NCBI RefSeq assembly: GCF_000429545.1
Contig: NZ_KE386914.1
Coordinates: 1-64,000, forward strand
DNA from: Arenibacter certesii DSM 19833
GTDB taxonomy: Bacteria; Bacteroidota; Bacteroidia; Flavobacteriales; Flavobacteriaceae
Direction of reading: 5' to 3'
DNA length: 64,000 bases
The notes beneath the pieces were generated by a model that was not told where the DNA came from, searched no databases, and was given only the letters and a program-made list of their open reading frames with translations. Position 1 is the stretch's first letter. Each line of letters opens with the position of its first letter. A program made the position numbers and the translations under genes. Positions 50,711 through 60,031 of this stretch are shown piece after piece.

Positions 50711-52687
50711 TTAATATTTCAGCAAAGTTAGTAGTTCTGTTGCAAACCGTACTTTTGGAAGGTAGATATTCTCTAAATTCTTAGCAAAAGGTATTGGGGT
50801 CTCTATACTCGCCACTCTCTTAACGGGTGCATCTAAATATTGGAAACAATTTTCCATGACCAGAGCAGATATATCGCTTGCCACTCCTCCAAAGAGGCTG
50901 TCTTCCTGCAAAATAATCAGTTTTCCGGTTTTTCTTACGGAACGGTATATAGCCTCTGTATCTAAAGGCTGTAAAGTACGCAGATCTATCAAATCTGCAT
51001 GAATATCGGGATTGGCATCCAGGGTTTCTAATGCCCAGTGCACTCCCATCCCGTAGGTAACTATGGTAATGTTTTCTCCTTGTCTTAGCAGGGCGGCCTG
51101 GCCTAACGGAAGGGTATAATAAGATGTGGGCACTTCTTGGTAGATACTTCTATAAAGGGCTTTATGTTCAAAAAACATAACTGGGTTGGGGTCGTTTATA
51201 GCTGTAACCAAAAGTCCTTTAGCATCATAAGGGAAAGCAGGATACACCACTTTTAGTCCTGGGGTTTTAGTAAACCAAGCCTCATTGGTCTGGGAGTGAA
51301 AAGGACCTGCCCCTACCCCTGCCCCACATGGCATCCTAATAACAACATCTGCATTTTGACCCCAACGATAATGGATTTTAGCCAAGTAATTTACGATAGG
51401 ATTAAAGCCTGTACTTACAAAATCGGCAAATTGCATTTCTACAACAGATTTCACTCCCTTTATAGAAAGTCCCATTGCCATAGAAACAAGTATAGATTCA
51501 CAGATGGGAGTATTTCTTATGCGGTCCCTTCCAAATTGCTCTAAAAACCCTTCGGTTACCTTAAAAACACCTCCATAGTCTGCAATATCTTGCCCCATCA
51601 CCACCAACTCCTTATGTTTTTCCATAGATTGTCTAAGCCCTTCCGAAACGGCATCGACCAACCTAATTTTAGCTTTTTCAGAGTTTGGTGCTGCCTCCTT
51701 ATAATTAAATTGTGCATACAAATCATTCAACTCTTTAAGGGCATCGGATTCAATGGGCATCTCTTCAAATGCTTTTTTTAAATTGAAGTCTATTTCAGCA
51801 TAAATATCATTTTTTAAGGATTCAATTTCAGCTGTACTTATTATTTCCTCATCTAGAAGAAAGTTTTCATAATTTAAAAGTGGGTCTTTCTTTTCCCACG
51901 TATCCAACAGTTCTTTAGGTACATATTTAGTGCCACTCGCCTCTTCATGGCCGCGCATCCTAAAGGTTTTAAACTCTAACAGGATAGGTCTGGGATTTTT
52001 CCTTACGCTCTTACATATTTCATCTACCTTGGTAAATACCTCCAACACATTATTGCCATCCAAAATATGTGATTCCATACCGTAACCAACAGCTCTATCT
52101 ACCAGATCTTTACATTTGTACTGCTCATTGGTAGCGGTGGATAGGGCATATCCATTATTTTCTATACAGAACAATACGGGCAGATCCCAAACAGAAGCCA
52201 AATTTAACGCTTCGTGAAAATCCCCTTCACTGGTTCCTCCCTCGCCCGTGAATACAGCGGTTACTTTTTTTATACCTTGGATCATATCGGCCAAGGCTAT
52301 TCCGTTAGCTACTCCCATCTGGGGGCCCAGGTGGGAAATCATACCAACTATCTTATACTCTTGGGTTCCAAAATGAAAGCTTCTGTCCCTTCCTTTTGTA
52401 AATCCGCCAGCCTTTCCTTGCCATTGGGAAAAAAGTCGATGTAAAGGAATATCCCTCGCTGTAAAAACGCCCAGGTTGCGGTGCATGGGAAGAATGTATT
52501 CTTCCTCGGTTAAAGCACTGGTCACGCCAATACTTATAGCTTCTTGCCCAATTCCACTAAACCATTTGGAAATTTTCCCTTGACGTAATAAAAGCAACAT
52601 TCTCTCTTCTATTAATCGTGGCTTCAACATACGTTGATACAGTTTTAACTGCATAGCGTTATCAATACTATTCCTTTTATAGTGCAT
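50711..52687 (-). CDS. Fused 2-oxoacid dehydrogenase E1 (alpha + beta)
   Basis: 658 residues. The first half is E1-alpha with the thiamine-diphosphate motif GEGGTSEGDFHEALN...ENNGYALS (about residues 150-185). The second half is E1-beta (AVSEGLRQSMEKHKELVVMGQDIADYGGVF start, late ISALVMENCF). Fusion of the subunits is common in Flavobacteriia for branched-chain 2-oxoacid (or pyruvate-like) dehydrogenase. It decarboxylates a 2-oxoacid and passes the acyl group to the E2 lipoyl protein, which is not in this window. First gene of the operon with the kinase and NtrC-type regulator. Confidence 0.92.
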   Translation of the reverse strand: MHYKRNSIDNAMQLKLYQRMLKPRLIEERMLLLLRQGKISKWFSGIGQEAISIGVTSALTEEEYILPMHRNLGVFTARDIPLHRLFSQWQGKAGGFTKGRDRSFHFGTQEYKIVGMISHLGPQMGVANGIALADMIQGIKKVTAVFTGEGGTSEGDFHEALNLASVWDLPVLFCIENNGYALSTATNEQYKCKDLVDRAVGYGMESHILDGNNVLEVFTKVDEICKSVRKNPRPILLEFKTFRMRGHEEASGTKYVPKELLDTWEKKDPLLNYENFLLDEEIISTAEIESLKNDIYAEIDFNLKKAFEEMPIESDALKELNDLYAQFNYKEAAPNSEKAKIRLVDAVSEGLRQSMEKHKELVVMGQDIADYGGVFKVTEGFLEQFGRDRIRNTPICESILVSMAMGLSIKGVKSVVEMQFADFVSTGFNPIVNYLAKIHYRWGQNADVVIRMPCGAGVGAGPFHSQTNEAWFTKTPGLKVVYPAFPYDAKGLLVTAINDPNPVMFFEHKALYRSIYQEVPTSYYTLPLGQAALLRQGENITIVTYGMGVHWALETLDANPDIHADLIDLRTLQPLDTEAIYRSVRKTGKLIILQEDSLFGGVASDISALVMENCFQYLDAPVKRVASIETPIPFAKNLENIYLPKVRFATELLTLLKY

Positions 52688-52760
52688 GTTATATTCTTCT
52701 TCTATTTATGGTAATAATTTATAAATGTAACGAAAGCCAAAAACATTGACCAACATTAAT

Positions 52761-52794
52761 TGAGGAAGATTGTCTTATTATTCATTAACTTTGG
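52761..52794 (+). promoter_or_regulatory. Promoter of the 2OG-Fe(II) oxygenase gene
   Basis: TTG (52761-52763) and TAACTTTG (52787-52794, perfect TAnnTTTG) are 23 bases apart, giving a short leader to the ATG at 52813. Confidence 0.65.
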
Positions 52795-52812
52795 TTTATC
52801 AAAAAAAATGAC

Positions 52813-53763
52813 ATGAGTGCAATACCAAGTGTAAACCTAGAAGATTTTATTTCGGGAGATCCTGCCAGAAAAGAAAAATTTATAAAAGAAATCGGTGACG
52901 CCTTTGAAGATATAGGGTTCGTAGCTTTAAGCGGACATTTTTTATCCGAAAAATTGGTAGAAGATCTTTATAGTGAAATTAAAGATTTCTTTAACCTGCC
53001 ACAAGAAGTCAAAGATCAATATGAGATTGAAGGTATAGGAGGGCAAAGAGGGTACACTTCTTTTGGAAAGGAACATGCGAAAGGTAGAAAAGAAGGGGAT
53101 CTTAAAGAATTCTGGCATTTTGGCCAATATGTGGAGAACGATTCAAAATTAGAAAAGGAGTACCCCAACAATGTGATGGTGAAAGAATTGGACAGGTTTA
53201 ATGAAGTTGGAAAAGAGACATATAAGATGCTCGAAAAAACGGCCAAATACGTGCTAAGGGCATTAGCTCTGCATTTGGATTTGGAAGAAACTTATTTTGA
53301 CGACTATATTAAGAATGGCAATTCCATTCTAAGACCAATCCATTACCCTCCTATTACAAATGAACCTAAAAATGCTGTAAGAGCAGCAGCTCACGGAGAC
53401 ATTAACCTTATCACCCTTTTAATGGGGGCACATGGAAAGGGACTTCAAGTGAAAAATCATGAAGGGGAATGGGTAGATGCTATTGCTAGACCGGATCAGT
53501 TAATGATTAACGTGGGAGATATGCTTTCACGTCTTAGCAATAACAAACTAAAATCCACTATCCACCAAGTGGTAAATCCGCCTAGAGAATTATGGGGCAC
53601 TTCTAGGTACTCTGTGCCTTTCTTTATGCACCCAATAAGTGGAATGCCATTAAATTGTCTAGAGAATTGTGTTGATGAATCCAATCCCAAGCTATATGAA
53701 GATATAACCGCGGGTGAATTTCTACACGAACGCCTAATTGAACTAGGACTTATTAAATCCTAG
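52813..53763 (+). CDS. Isopenicillin-N-synthase-like 2OG-Fe(II) oxygenase
   Basis: 316 residues. DIOX_N-type helix region at the start, then the 2OG-Fe(II) double-stranded beta-helix: iron ligands H194 and D196 in AAHGDIN and H251 in STIHQVVNP, with R265 and S267 of SRYSVPFF for the 2-oxoglutarate carboxylate. Residues agree with plant/bacterial IPNS-like dioxygenases; true isopenicillin synthase does not use 2OG, so this is more likely a 2OG-dependent hydroxylase. Substrate unknown. Own promoter. Confidence 0.9.
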   Translation: MSAIPSVNLEDFISGDPARKEKFIKEIGDAFEDIGFVALSGHFLSEKLVEDLYSEIKDFFNLPQEVKDQYEIEGIGGQRGYTSFGKEHAKGRKEGDLKEFWHFGQYVENDSKLEKEYPNNVMVKELDRFNEVGKETYKMLEKTAKYVLRALALHLDLEETYFDDYIKNGNSILRPIHYPPITNEPKNAVRAAAHGDINLITLLMGAHGKGLQVKNHEGEWVDAIARPDQLMINVGDMLSRLSNNKLKSTIHQVVNPPRELWGTSRYSVPFFMHPISGMPLNCLENCVDESNPKLYEDITAGEFLHERLIELGLIKS

Positions 53764-53865
53764 CAATCTAATTGAAAATCATTAATTCGTTCTGATATCC
53801 TTACCAAAACATTTTGGTTAATAGTATTAGGAGCATTTGATCAATAATATTGACTTGTGAAATAG

Positions 53866-54195
53866 ATGGACTTAAAAGACCAACTTAAAAATTTATTCCC
53901 AGACCATCATACCGAGGAAAGTGAAGAGGTAACCAAAGAAGAGGACGGGATATGGTTACAGGATAACCCTATTATTTGTAAATACGAAAAAAGAAAAGGA
54001 AAACCAATTACTATACTCGAAGGCTATACCGGTGCAGATAGTGATTTTAAAAAGCTGGCAAAAGAATTAAAGACCAAGCTCAGCGTGGGTGGTACCGTAA
54101 AGGACGAGACCATAATTATTCAGGGAGACTATCGAGATAAGATAATGGAATTACTTAAGAACAAGGGTTTTAAGGTAAAACGGGTGGGAGGTTAG
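53866..54195 (+). CDS. SUI1/YciH-family translation factor
   Basis: 109 residues, SUI1/eIF1-like domain: KGKPITILEGYTGADSDFKKLAKELKTKLSVGGTVKD contains the usual GGTVKD loop, and IQGDYRDKIMELLKNKGF the final helix. In bacteria YciH affects start-codon selection fidelity. N-terminal about 35 residues are acidic linker. Standalone in sequence, 75 bases before the DUF1835 gene. Confidence 0.9.
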   Translation: MDLKDQLKNLFPDHHTEESEEVTKEEDGIWLQDNPIICKYEKRKGKPITILEGYTGADSDFKKLAKELKTKLSVGGTVKDETIIIQGDYRDKIMELLKNKGFKVKRVGG

Positions 54196-54269
54196 AATTT
54201 TGTTAATTATTTCTTGAATTTGAGAAATAATCTTACATTTATTTGTTACAACCTAAACTACCAAATAAA

Positions 54270-55202
54270 ATGAGTTCTCAGCTACACATCACAAATGGTG
54301 ATAATTTCACCCAAAAACTAATTAATTTAAAGTTAGGGGGGGAGATTATTACCTGGCGCGAAATGTTATGTGAAGGTAAGACCGAGACTAATGTGGGCAG
54401 TGAATCTTTCTGGAAAACGAGGTTCGAATTTTTAAGCAAGAACTATCAGGTTACCAAATCTTGGTTTATAGAAAAAACCTTAAAAGAATATCGCTCCTTA
54501 TGCAACCATAAGTATCAAGATCACATTGTACTTTGGTTTGAATACGATCTTTTTTGTCAAATTAACATGTTAGCCGTTATTTCATGGCTAAAGACCAATA
54601 GACCCTTTGCAGAAATTTCAATGGTTTGCTGTGGAGATGAGGCGGGATCGGATCCGCTGAATAACCTAAGCGACCTGAGTAATGAGGAACTAATGAAACT
54701 GTATGAAAATCGAACTTTCTTAACCCAGGACGATGTAGAGTATGCAGATTACGTGTGGCAACTCTATTGTAGTGACAATCCTATCCGTTTAGAGAATCTA
54801 AAAGATTTTAGCAGTTTTCAATTTATTTATCTAGAATCCGCCATTAGAGCCCATCTAATGCGATTCCCTACTATTAAGAATGGATTAAACGAAGTAGAAA
54901 ACAATATTCTAAGATTAGCAAAGAATGCCAAGCCAAAATCGAAGTCGGAATTACTGTCCACAGTCTTAAAAAATCAAGGGCATTATGGTTTTGGAGATTC
55001 ACAATACAATCGACTTTTTGTAAAGTTAAAGCCTTTGTTCAAATCTTTTAAGCCTGTTATTCTCTCCCATACTGGAAATGATATTTTAACAGGTAAGACT
55101 AGTTATTATGCTTGTATACAAGACAATGATGTTTATTTGGGCGGTGCTTTAAAATATAGTTTTCTGTACAATACTGATACGGACAGAATTCTAAAGTTAT
55201 AA
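54270..55202 (+). CDS. DUF1835-family protein
   Basis: 310 residues from the ATG at 54270; the frame runs back to a TTG at 54243, but MSSQLHITNGDN is the family start. LHITNGD, GGEIITWREMLCEG and WFEYDLFCQINMLAVISW match DUF1835, a domain of unknown function in Bacteroidota and Firmicutes. No catalytic motif known to me. Its stop is one base from the ATG of the nucleoside phosphorylase gene, so they are one transcript. Confidence 0.85.
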   Translation: MSSQLHITNGDNFTQKLINLKLGGEIITWREMLCEGKTETNVGSESFWKTRFEFLSKNYQVTKSWFIEKTLKEYRSLCNHKYQDHIVLWFEYDLFCQINMLAVISWLKTNRPFAEISMVCCGDEAGSDPLNNLSDLSNEELMKLYENRTFLTQDDVEYADYVWQLYCSDNPIRLENLKDFSSFQFIYLESAIRAHLMRFPTIKNGLNEVENNILRLAKNAKPKSKSELLSTVLKNQGHYGFGDSQYNRLFVKLKPLFKSFKPVILSHTGNDILTGKTSYYACIQDNDVYLGGALKYSFLYNTDTDRILKL

Positions 55203-55203
55203 T

Positions 55204-56076
55204 ATGAAGCTTAGCGCCTCAGAACTTGTCCTTAATAAGGACAAAAGCATATATCACCTTAATTTATTTCCTGAAGAACTGGCCGAAACCATTATAACGG
55301 TAGGCGACCCAGATAGAGTGCCATTAGTTTCTCAGTACTTTGATACTATAGAAGTTAAAAAAGGTAAGCGGGAATTCCACTCCCACACTGGGCATCTCGG
55401 TAAAAAAAGAATTACTGTTATATCTACAGGAATAGGGACCGACAATATTGATATTGTCCTCAATGAACTGGATGCTCTTGTAAATATCGATTTTGACAGT
55501 AGAACAATCAAGGAGAATAAAACGAAGTTAGATATCATAAGGATTGGAACATCTGGTGCTATTCAATCCCATATCCCATTACATTCTTATTTAATGAGCG
55601 AGTATGCAATTGGACTGGATAGTCTTCTCCATTTTTATGACAGTCAACATGTTCAGCACCCTGCTATCCAACACGCATTTTTATCCCATACTAATTGGTT
55701 AAAGGATAAATCTACTCCCTATGTTGTTCAGTGTGATAAAGCGTTATCCAAGAAATTTTCTTCTACACAGATGATGTCTGGTTTCACCGCTACAAATGTT
55801 GGTTTTTACGGCCCCCAGGGTAGAATACTTAGGCTTCCGTTGCAAGATTCTTTTATGAACGATAAACTGGCCAGCTTTAATTATCAAGGAATGCAGATAA
55901 CCAATTTGGAAATGGAGACCGCAGGTATATACGGACTTGCCAAGTTGATGGGACATCGCGCAATATCTTTAAACTGTATTTTAGCTAATAGAAGCACTGG
56001 AGCGTTCTCAACCGAACCAGAAAAAGCTACTCAAGGGTTAATTGCCTATGCATTAGAGAGAATTGTTCAAATCTGA
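55204..56076 (+). CDS. Nucleoside phosphorylase (PNP/UDP family)
   Basis: 290 residues. TVGDPDRVPLVSQYF is the phosphate and nucleoside-site start, ISTGIGTDNIDIVLNEL the second, and NLEMETAGIYGLAKL the ribose-binding Met-Glu motif of the PNP_UDP_1 family. It should phosphorolyse a uridine or purine nucleoside. Substrate choice is not readable. Cotranscribed with the DUF1835 gene. Confidence 0.9.
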   Translation: MKLSASELVLNKDKSIYHLNLFPEELAETIITVGDPDRVPLVSQYFDTIEVKKGKREFHSHTGHLGKKRITVISTGIGTDNIDIVLNELDALVNIDFDSRTIKENKTKLDIIRIGTSGAIQSHIPLHSYLMSEYAIGLDSLLHFYDSQHVQHPAIQHAFLSHTNWLKDKSTPYVVQCDKALSKKFSSTQMMSGFTATNVGFYGPQGRILRLPLQDSFMNDKLASFNYQGMQITNLEMETAGIYGLAKLMGHRAISLNCILANRSTGAFSTEPEKATQGLIAYALERIVQI

Positions 56077-56183
56077 TTCTGATCAACGACAATTATTATT
56101 TATTCGATTTTATTTCAAACAAAGCATTGCTATATTTGTCAAGCTATTAAAGTGGTATCAACTACCCAAAAATATAATACATT

Positions 56184-57038
56184 TTGAAAAAAGTAAAGAT
56201 AATAGGTGTTCCAGAACATTTTAATTTCCCATGGCAACTGGCAATAGAGGAAGGGGCATTTGAAACTAGGGGAATAGGATTAGAATGGTCAGACATTCCT
56301 GAAGGAACCGGTAAAATGGCTCAATTATTAAAAGTCGGCGAAGCAGATTTAGCTATTATTCTTACTGAAGGGATTGTAAAAAGCATAACAGAGGGCAATG
56401 CCGTTAAAATTGTACAGGAGTTTATAGCTAGCCCGTTATTATGGGGTATTCACGTGGCTCATGGCAGCGATTTTAATAGCTTGGAAGACCTGCAAGGTAA
56501 AACTGCAGCGATTAGTAGGTTTGGAAGCGGCAGTCATTTAATGGCTTATGTAAACGGACAAAATAATGGCTGGAATACCGAGGAATTAAAATTTAAAGTG
56601 GTAGATAATATAGAAGGTGCAGTAGCAGCACTAAGTGAAGGGTCTGCAGATTATTTTATGTGGGAACGCTTTATGACAAAACCACTCGTAGATCAGAAAA
56701 TTTTTAGAAGAATAGCCGACTGCCCTACTCCTTGGCCCTGTTTTGTAGTGGCCGCAACCGATAAATTTATTGCGGATCATCCAGGTACCTTAGCGCATAT
56801 TTTGGACGTAATAAATGTCTATACCGAAGATTTCAAAAATATCCCTAGTATAGATAAAACTATTTCCAACACTTTTGGACAACAGTTGGAAGATATACAA
56901 CATTGGATTTCCCTTACCAAATGGAGTCAAAAAAACCTGGACGAATCCACCCTAAGGTCCGTACAAAATACATTATTGGAATTAAAGTTAATAGACAGAG
57001 CCGTTGCTCCCATCAAAATTCTACATACCTCAAAATAA
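56184..57038 (+). CDS. Signal-less periplasmic-binding-type (SsuA/NMT1-like) protein
   Basis: 284 residues. The fold of nitrate/sulfonate/thiamine-precursor binding proteins is recognisable (VPEHFNFPWQLAIEEGAFETRGI start, DLQGKTAAISRFGSGSHLM in the hinge, then ADYFMWERFMTKPLV). There is no signal peptide, and the start is TTG with no ATG in the first 40 codons. No ABC permease or ATPase is adjacent. It may be a cytosolic ligand sensor or enzyme of THI5/NMT1 type; function unknown. Confidence 0.82.
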   Translation: MKKVKIIGVPEHFNFPWQLAIEEGAFETRGIGLEWSDIPEGTGKMAQLLKVGEADLAIILTEGIVKSITEGNAVKIVQEFIASPLLWGIHVAHGSDFNSLEDLQGKTAAISRFGSGSHLMAYVNGQNNGWNTEELKFKVVDNIEGAVAALSEGSADYFMWERFMTKPLVDQKIFRRIADCPTPWPCFVVAATDKFIADHPGTLAHILDVINVYTEDFKNIPSIDKTISNTFGQQLEDIQHWISLTKWSQKNLDESTLRSVQNTLLELKLIDRAVAPIKILHTSK

Positions 57039-57075
57039 GAAGTAGAATTGAGCACTGTATCTAAGTATCTATTGC

Positions 57076-57486
57076 TTAAAATAAATTTTCTATAACTTTT
57101 CTGAAATTGATATCAGAAAGTGGTTTATGCAAACATTCCTTCACTCGGGCATGGGATAATGCCTTATAAACAACTTCTTCAGATCCGTTTGCGGTAAGCA
57201 CGGCAATTATCACTTTTTCTTTCTCCTCTTGTCTGAATAGAATGTCAAATGCCTGTAAGAATTGCCACCCGTCCATTATGGGCATTTCAATATCCAAAAT
57301 CAATAAAAAGGCACCGCTTTCTATTTCATTAATATGCGCTTCAATATAATCTAGCGCCCTATAACCATTCACAACAGTATTTACTTCCAAACTTGGAATC
57401 AGCTTTTTCAAAAAATGCTTATTCAATATATTAGTGGTTGGGTCATCGTCCACTAATAAGACTGATTTTAAGTTGGTATTGTTCAT
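57076..57486 (-). CDS. Single-domain response regulator
   Basis: 136 residues: one receiver domain, DDD acidic pocket (13-15), phospho-acceptor D65 in LILDIEMP, later T and K (ANGSEE and KPL). There is no output domain. It probably relays phosphate between a kinase and another protein or controls a diffusible target. Its partner is not adjacent. Confidence 0.92.
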   Translation of the reverse strand: MNNTNLKSVLLVDDDPTTNILNKHFLKKLIPSLEVNTVVNGYRALDYIEAHINEIESGAFLLILDIEMPIMDGWQFLQAFDILFRQEEKEKVIIAVLTANGSEEVVYKALSHARVKECLHKPLSDINFRKVIENLF

Positions 57487-57592
57487 ATTAATGAGATCGA
57501 TAATGTTGTATTAGATTAATATTAATTCAGCAATAGAATTAGTAACGTGTACTGTTTACAAGCTTAATTTCCTATTAGCACCTATTTAAAAG

Positions 57593-58258
57593 TCACCAAT
57601 TTATTGTTGTTAAACCTAGATTCTTCAAAATTTCATTGGTTTTACTAAAATGTTTATTACCAAACCAATATCCTCTATTCGCACTTAATGGCGAGGGATG
57701 TCCCGTAGTTAAAACACGGTGTTTTTGGGTATCTATTAATTTTACTTTTTTCTGCGCCTTTCCTCCCCACAATAAGAATATTAATCCTTCTTTCTCTTGT
57801 GAAAGCTTGGAAATCACGGCATCGGTAAAGGTTTCCCAGCCTTTACCTTGATGGCTTCCTGCACTATGTGCTCTAACGGTAAGTGTGGCATTCAGGAGCA
57901 GAACACCTTGGCAAGCCCATTTTTCCAAATTTCCACTTTTGGGAATTGGTTTTTGCTCGTCGGCTTGTAGTTCCTTAAAAATATTCATCAATGATGGAGG
58001 AAGTGCAATTCCGTCATTTACGGAAAAGCATAGGCCATTGGCCTGCCCAGGACCATGATAGGGGTCCTGCCCTATTATTACCACCTTAGTTTCATTAAAA
58101 AGGCAATGATCAAAAGCAGCGAAAATCTGTGATTTCAGGGGAAAACATTGGTGTTCATCATATTCCTGATTCACAAAAGCTTGTAGATTCTTAAAATACG
58201 GAGCCCTAAACTCGCTATTCAATAATTGGTGCCAACTAGGGTGTAGATTACCATGCAT
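57593..58258 (-). CDS. ung: Uracil-DNA glycosylase, family 1
   Basis: 221 residues from the ATG at 58258 (frame runs back to a TTG at 58273). Catalytic D65 and H68 in GQDPYHGPGQ, FLLWG-like IFLLWGGKAQ, and GHPSPLSANRG loop are intact, the full family 1 set. It removes uracil from DNA after cytosine deamination. Standalone. Confidence 0.95.
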   Translation of the reverse strand: MHGNLHPSWHQLLNSEFRAPYFKNLQAFVNQEYDEHQCFPLKSQIFAAFDHCLFNETKVVIIGQDPYHGPGQANGLCFSVNDGIALPPSLMNIFKELQADEQKPIPKSGNLEKWACQGVLLLNATLTVRAHSAGSHQGKGWETFTDAVISKLSQEKEGLIFLLWGGKAQKKVKLIDTQKHRVLTTGHPSPLSANRGYWFGNKHFSKTNEILKNLGLTTINW

Positions 58259-58488
58259 ATGCAGTACAAACAATGATATTTAAATAATTAAGGGAAATAA
58301 TAGCCCAAGGTTCAGTTATGAAAATTGGAAGCGGCAAAACTAATAAAAAAGTAACAATACAAAATTGCTTTATTCATTAAGTTGGGAAAACTTACTTATC
58401 TTGTTGTATACAGTGGAGAGCAATTATTTGGATTTGGAATAAACCTTTTCCTTATTTTGGAGTCCTATTAAAGAACTCAAGTTAAAAC

Positions 58489-59034
58489 ATGGAGATTGCA
58501 GAAGATGTTTTGGTATTGCAATTAAAACAAAAGAGCACTCAGGCGAAGGCTTTTGAAATACTTGTAGATACCTACAAGGAACGCCTCTATTGGCATATTA
58601 GGAGAATTATCCTTGATCATGACAACACGGACGATGTTTTACAAAATACGTTTATTAAGGTATTTAGGAATATAGATGGATTTAAGGGCGATAGCAAACT
58701 CTACACTTGGATGTACCGAATTGCTACTAACGAAGCTTTAAGTTTTCTAAAGATGGAATCTCATAAATTAAAGATCAGCAACGATGAATTAATGGTAGAA
58801 AAGATTGATAATTTAAGAGCCGACGTATATTTTGACGGAGATGAAATTCAATTACAGTTACAGCACGCAATAGCATTATTGCCAAAGAAACAAAAATTGG
58901 TGTTCAATATGAAATATTTCCAGGAACTTAAATATGAGGAGATTTCCGAGATATTGGATACCTCTGTCGGGGGATTAAAAGCGTCTTATCATTTGGCAAC
59001 AAAAAAGATAGAAGCTTATTTAAAAGGGATTTAA
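58489..59034 (+). CDS. ECF-type RNA polymerase sigma factor
   Basis: 181 residues. Sigma2 region with DVLQNTFIKVFRNIDGFKGDSKLYTWMYRIATNEAL and sigma4 with KQKLVFNMKYFQELKYEEISEILDTSVGGLKASY. It directs RNA polymerase to a small regulon and is likely held by a membrane anti-sigma factor, which the next gene probably encodes. The 33-base gap and same strand support one operon. Confidence 0.95.
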   Translation: MEIAEDVLVLQLKQKSTQAKAFEILVDTYKERLYWHIRRIILDHDNTDDVLQNTFIKVFRNIDGFKGDSKLYTWMYRIATNEALSFLKMESHKLKISNDELMVEKIDNLRADVYFDGDEIQLQLQHAIALLPKKQKLVFNMKYFQELKYEEISEILDTSVGGLKASYHLATKKIEAYLKGI

Positions 59035-59067
59035 ACCTTCCAACACAATTAAGATCAAAGTATTAGA

Positions 59068-59589
59068 ATGAAAAAATCAGGTAAAAATAAAGTCTTTAAA
59101 GTGCCCGATGGGTATTTCGATACCTTTTCGGACCAATTATTCTCTAAAATGGAGTCGGAAAGAATCGATTATACCAAGGGGGATGATTTTAGCGTGCCAG
59201 AAGGATATTTTGATACGCTCACAGATAAGATCCTTGGTAAATTAGAAAATGAAGAGAAGCAAAATGTACGAGTTTTTTCTTTGAAGAGGTATTCTTATAT
59301 AGCAACCTCTATTGCCGCAGTGCTACTTTTAGTGATCGTTTTGCAATGGAAGGATCAAACTATTTCAAATAATTCTAATAGCGATATTTTGGCCAATTCT
59401 GATATAGAGGATTATTTTGAATTAAATGGATTGGGAGTATCTTCTTATGAAATAGCAGATATGTTTCCTTCTAATGACATGGATATTACTGATTTATTGG
59501 ATACACAACTTGATAATGAAAGTGTTATTGACTATCTAAGTGTTAATATAAAAGATATAGAAGAATTAAATTTAAGTAATGATGACTAA
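59068..59589 (+). CDS. Putative anti-sigma membrane protein with duplicated VPxGYFD motif
   Basis: 173 residues. A motif of about 19 residues occurs twice in the N-terminus (10-28 FKVPDGYFDTFSDQLFSKM and 41-59 FSVPEGYFDTLTDKILGKL). One transmembrane helix at about 77-93 and a periplasmic acidic C-terminal half follow. There is no zinc ZAS motif (HxxxCxxC). Location after an ECF sigma gene and before a Spy-like gene fits a membrane anti-sigma factor with two sigma-binding motifs. Family function unproven. Confidence 0.75.
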   Translation: MKKSGKNKVFKVPDGYFDTFSDQLFSKMESERIDYTKGDDFSVPEGYFDTLTDKILGKLENEEKQNVRVFSLKRYSYIATSIAAVLLLVIVLQWKDQTISNNSNSDILANSDIEDYFELNGLGVSSYEIADMFPSNDMDITDLLDTQLDNESVIDYLSVNIKDIEELNLSNDD

Positions 59590-60031
59590 AAAAATATACA
59601 TATTCCTACCCCTTTTTTGGTTGATGGCCACTTTGGTCAGTACCGCTCAGGGGAAACCAGATTGGGATAAAATAAAATCTTATAAAATAGCTTTTATCAC
59701 AGAACGCCTTAACCTAAGCCCAAAGGAAGCACAGGAGTTTTGGCCTTTATACAATGAATATGAAACGCAAAAAATAGCGCTTCATAGACAGGAACACAGT
59801 GATATTAAAAAGAAAATCAAAAATCTGGATGCACTTTCCACCAAGGAGGCAAGTGACCTATTGAAACAGATTGAAAAGCTGGAAGATGAAAAATATAAAG
59901 CGCAAAAGGCATATGTAGAAAAGGTTTCCAGTACTATTTCAGCAAAAAAAACAATTATATTGCTGCGTTCAGAAGAAGACTTTAAACGACAGTTAATTAA
60001 GCAATACCGACAAAAAGGAGGGAATAGATAA
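59579..60031 (+). CDS. Spy/CpxP-like periplasmic protein
   Basis: 150 residues. Signal peptide ends STAQG; mature part is charged helices with SLSPKEAQEFWPLYNEYE-like signature (here LNLSPKEAQEFWPLYNEY) of Spy/CpxP-type proteins, here as a coiled-coil chaperone or sensor. It overlaps the previous gene by 11 bases, with a second ATG three bases on. Likely an envelope-stress output or feedback part of the sigma system. Confidence 0.8.
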   Translation: MMTKKIYIFLPLFWLMATLVSTAQGKPDWDKIKSYKIAFITERLNLSPKEAQEFWPLYNEYETQKIALHRQEHSDIKKKIKNLDALSTKEASDLLKQIEKLEDEKYKAQKAYVEKVSSTISAKKTIILLRSEEDFKRQLIKQYRQKGGNR

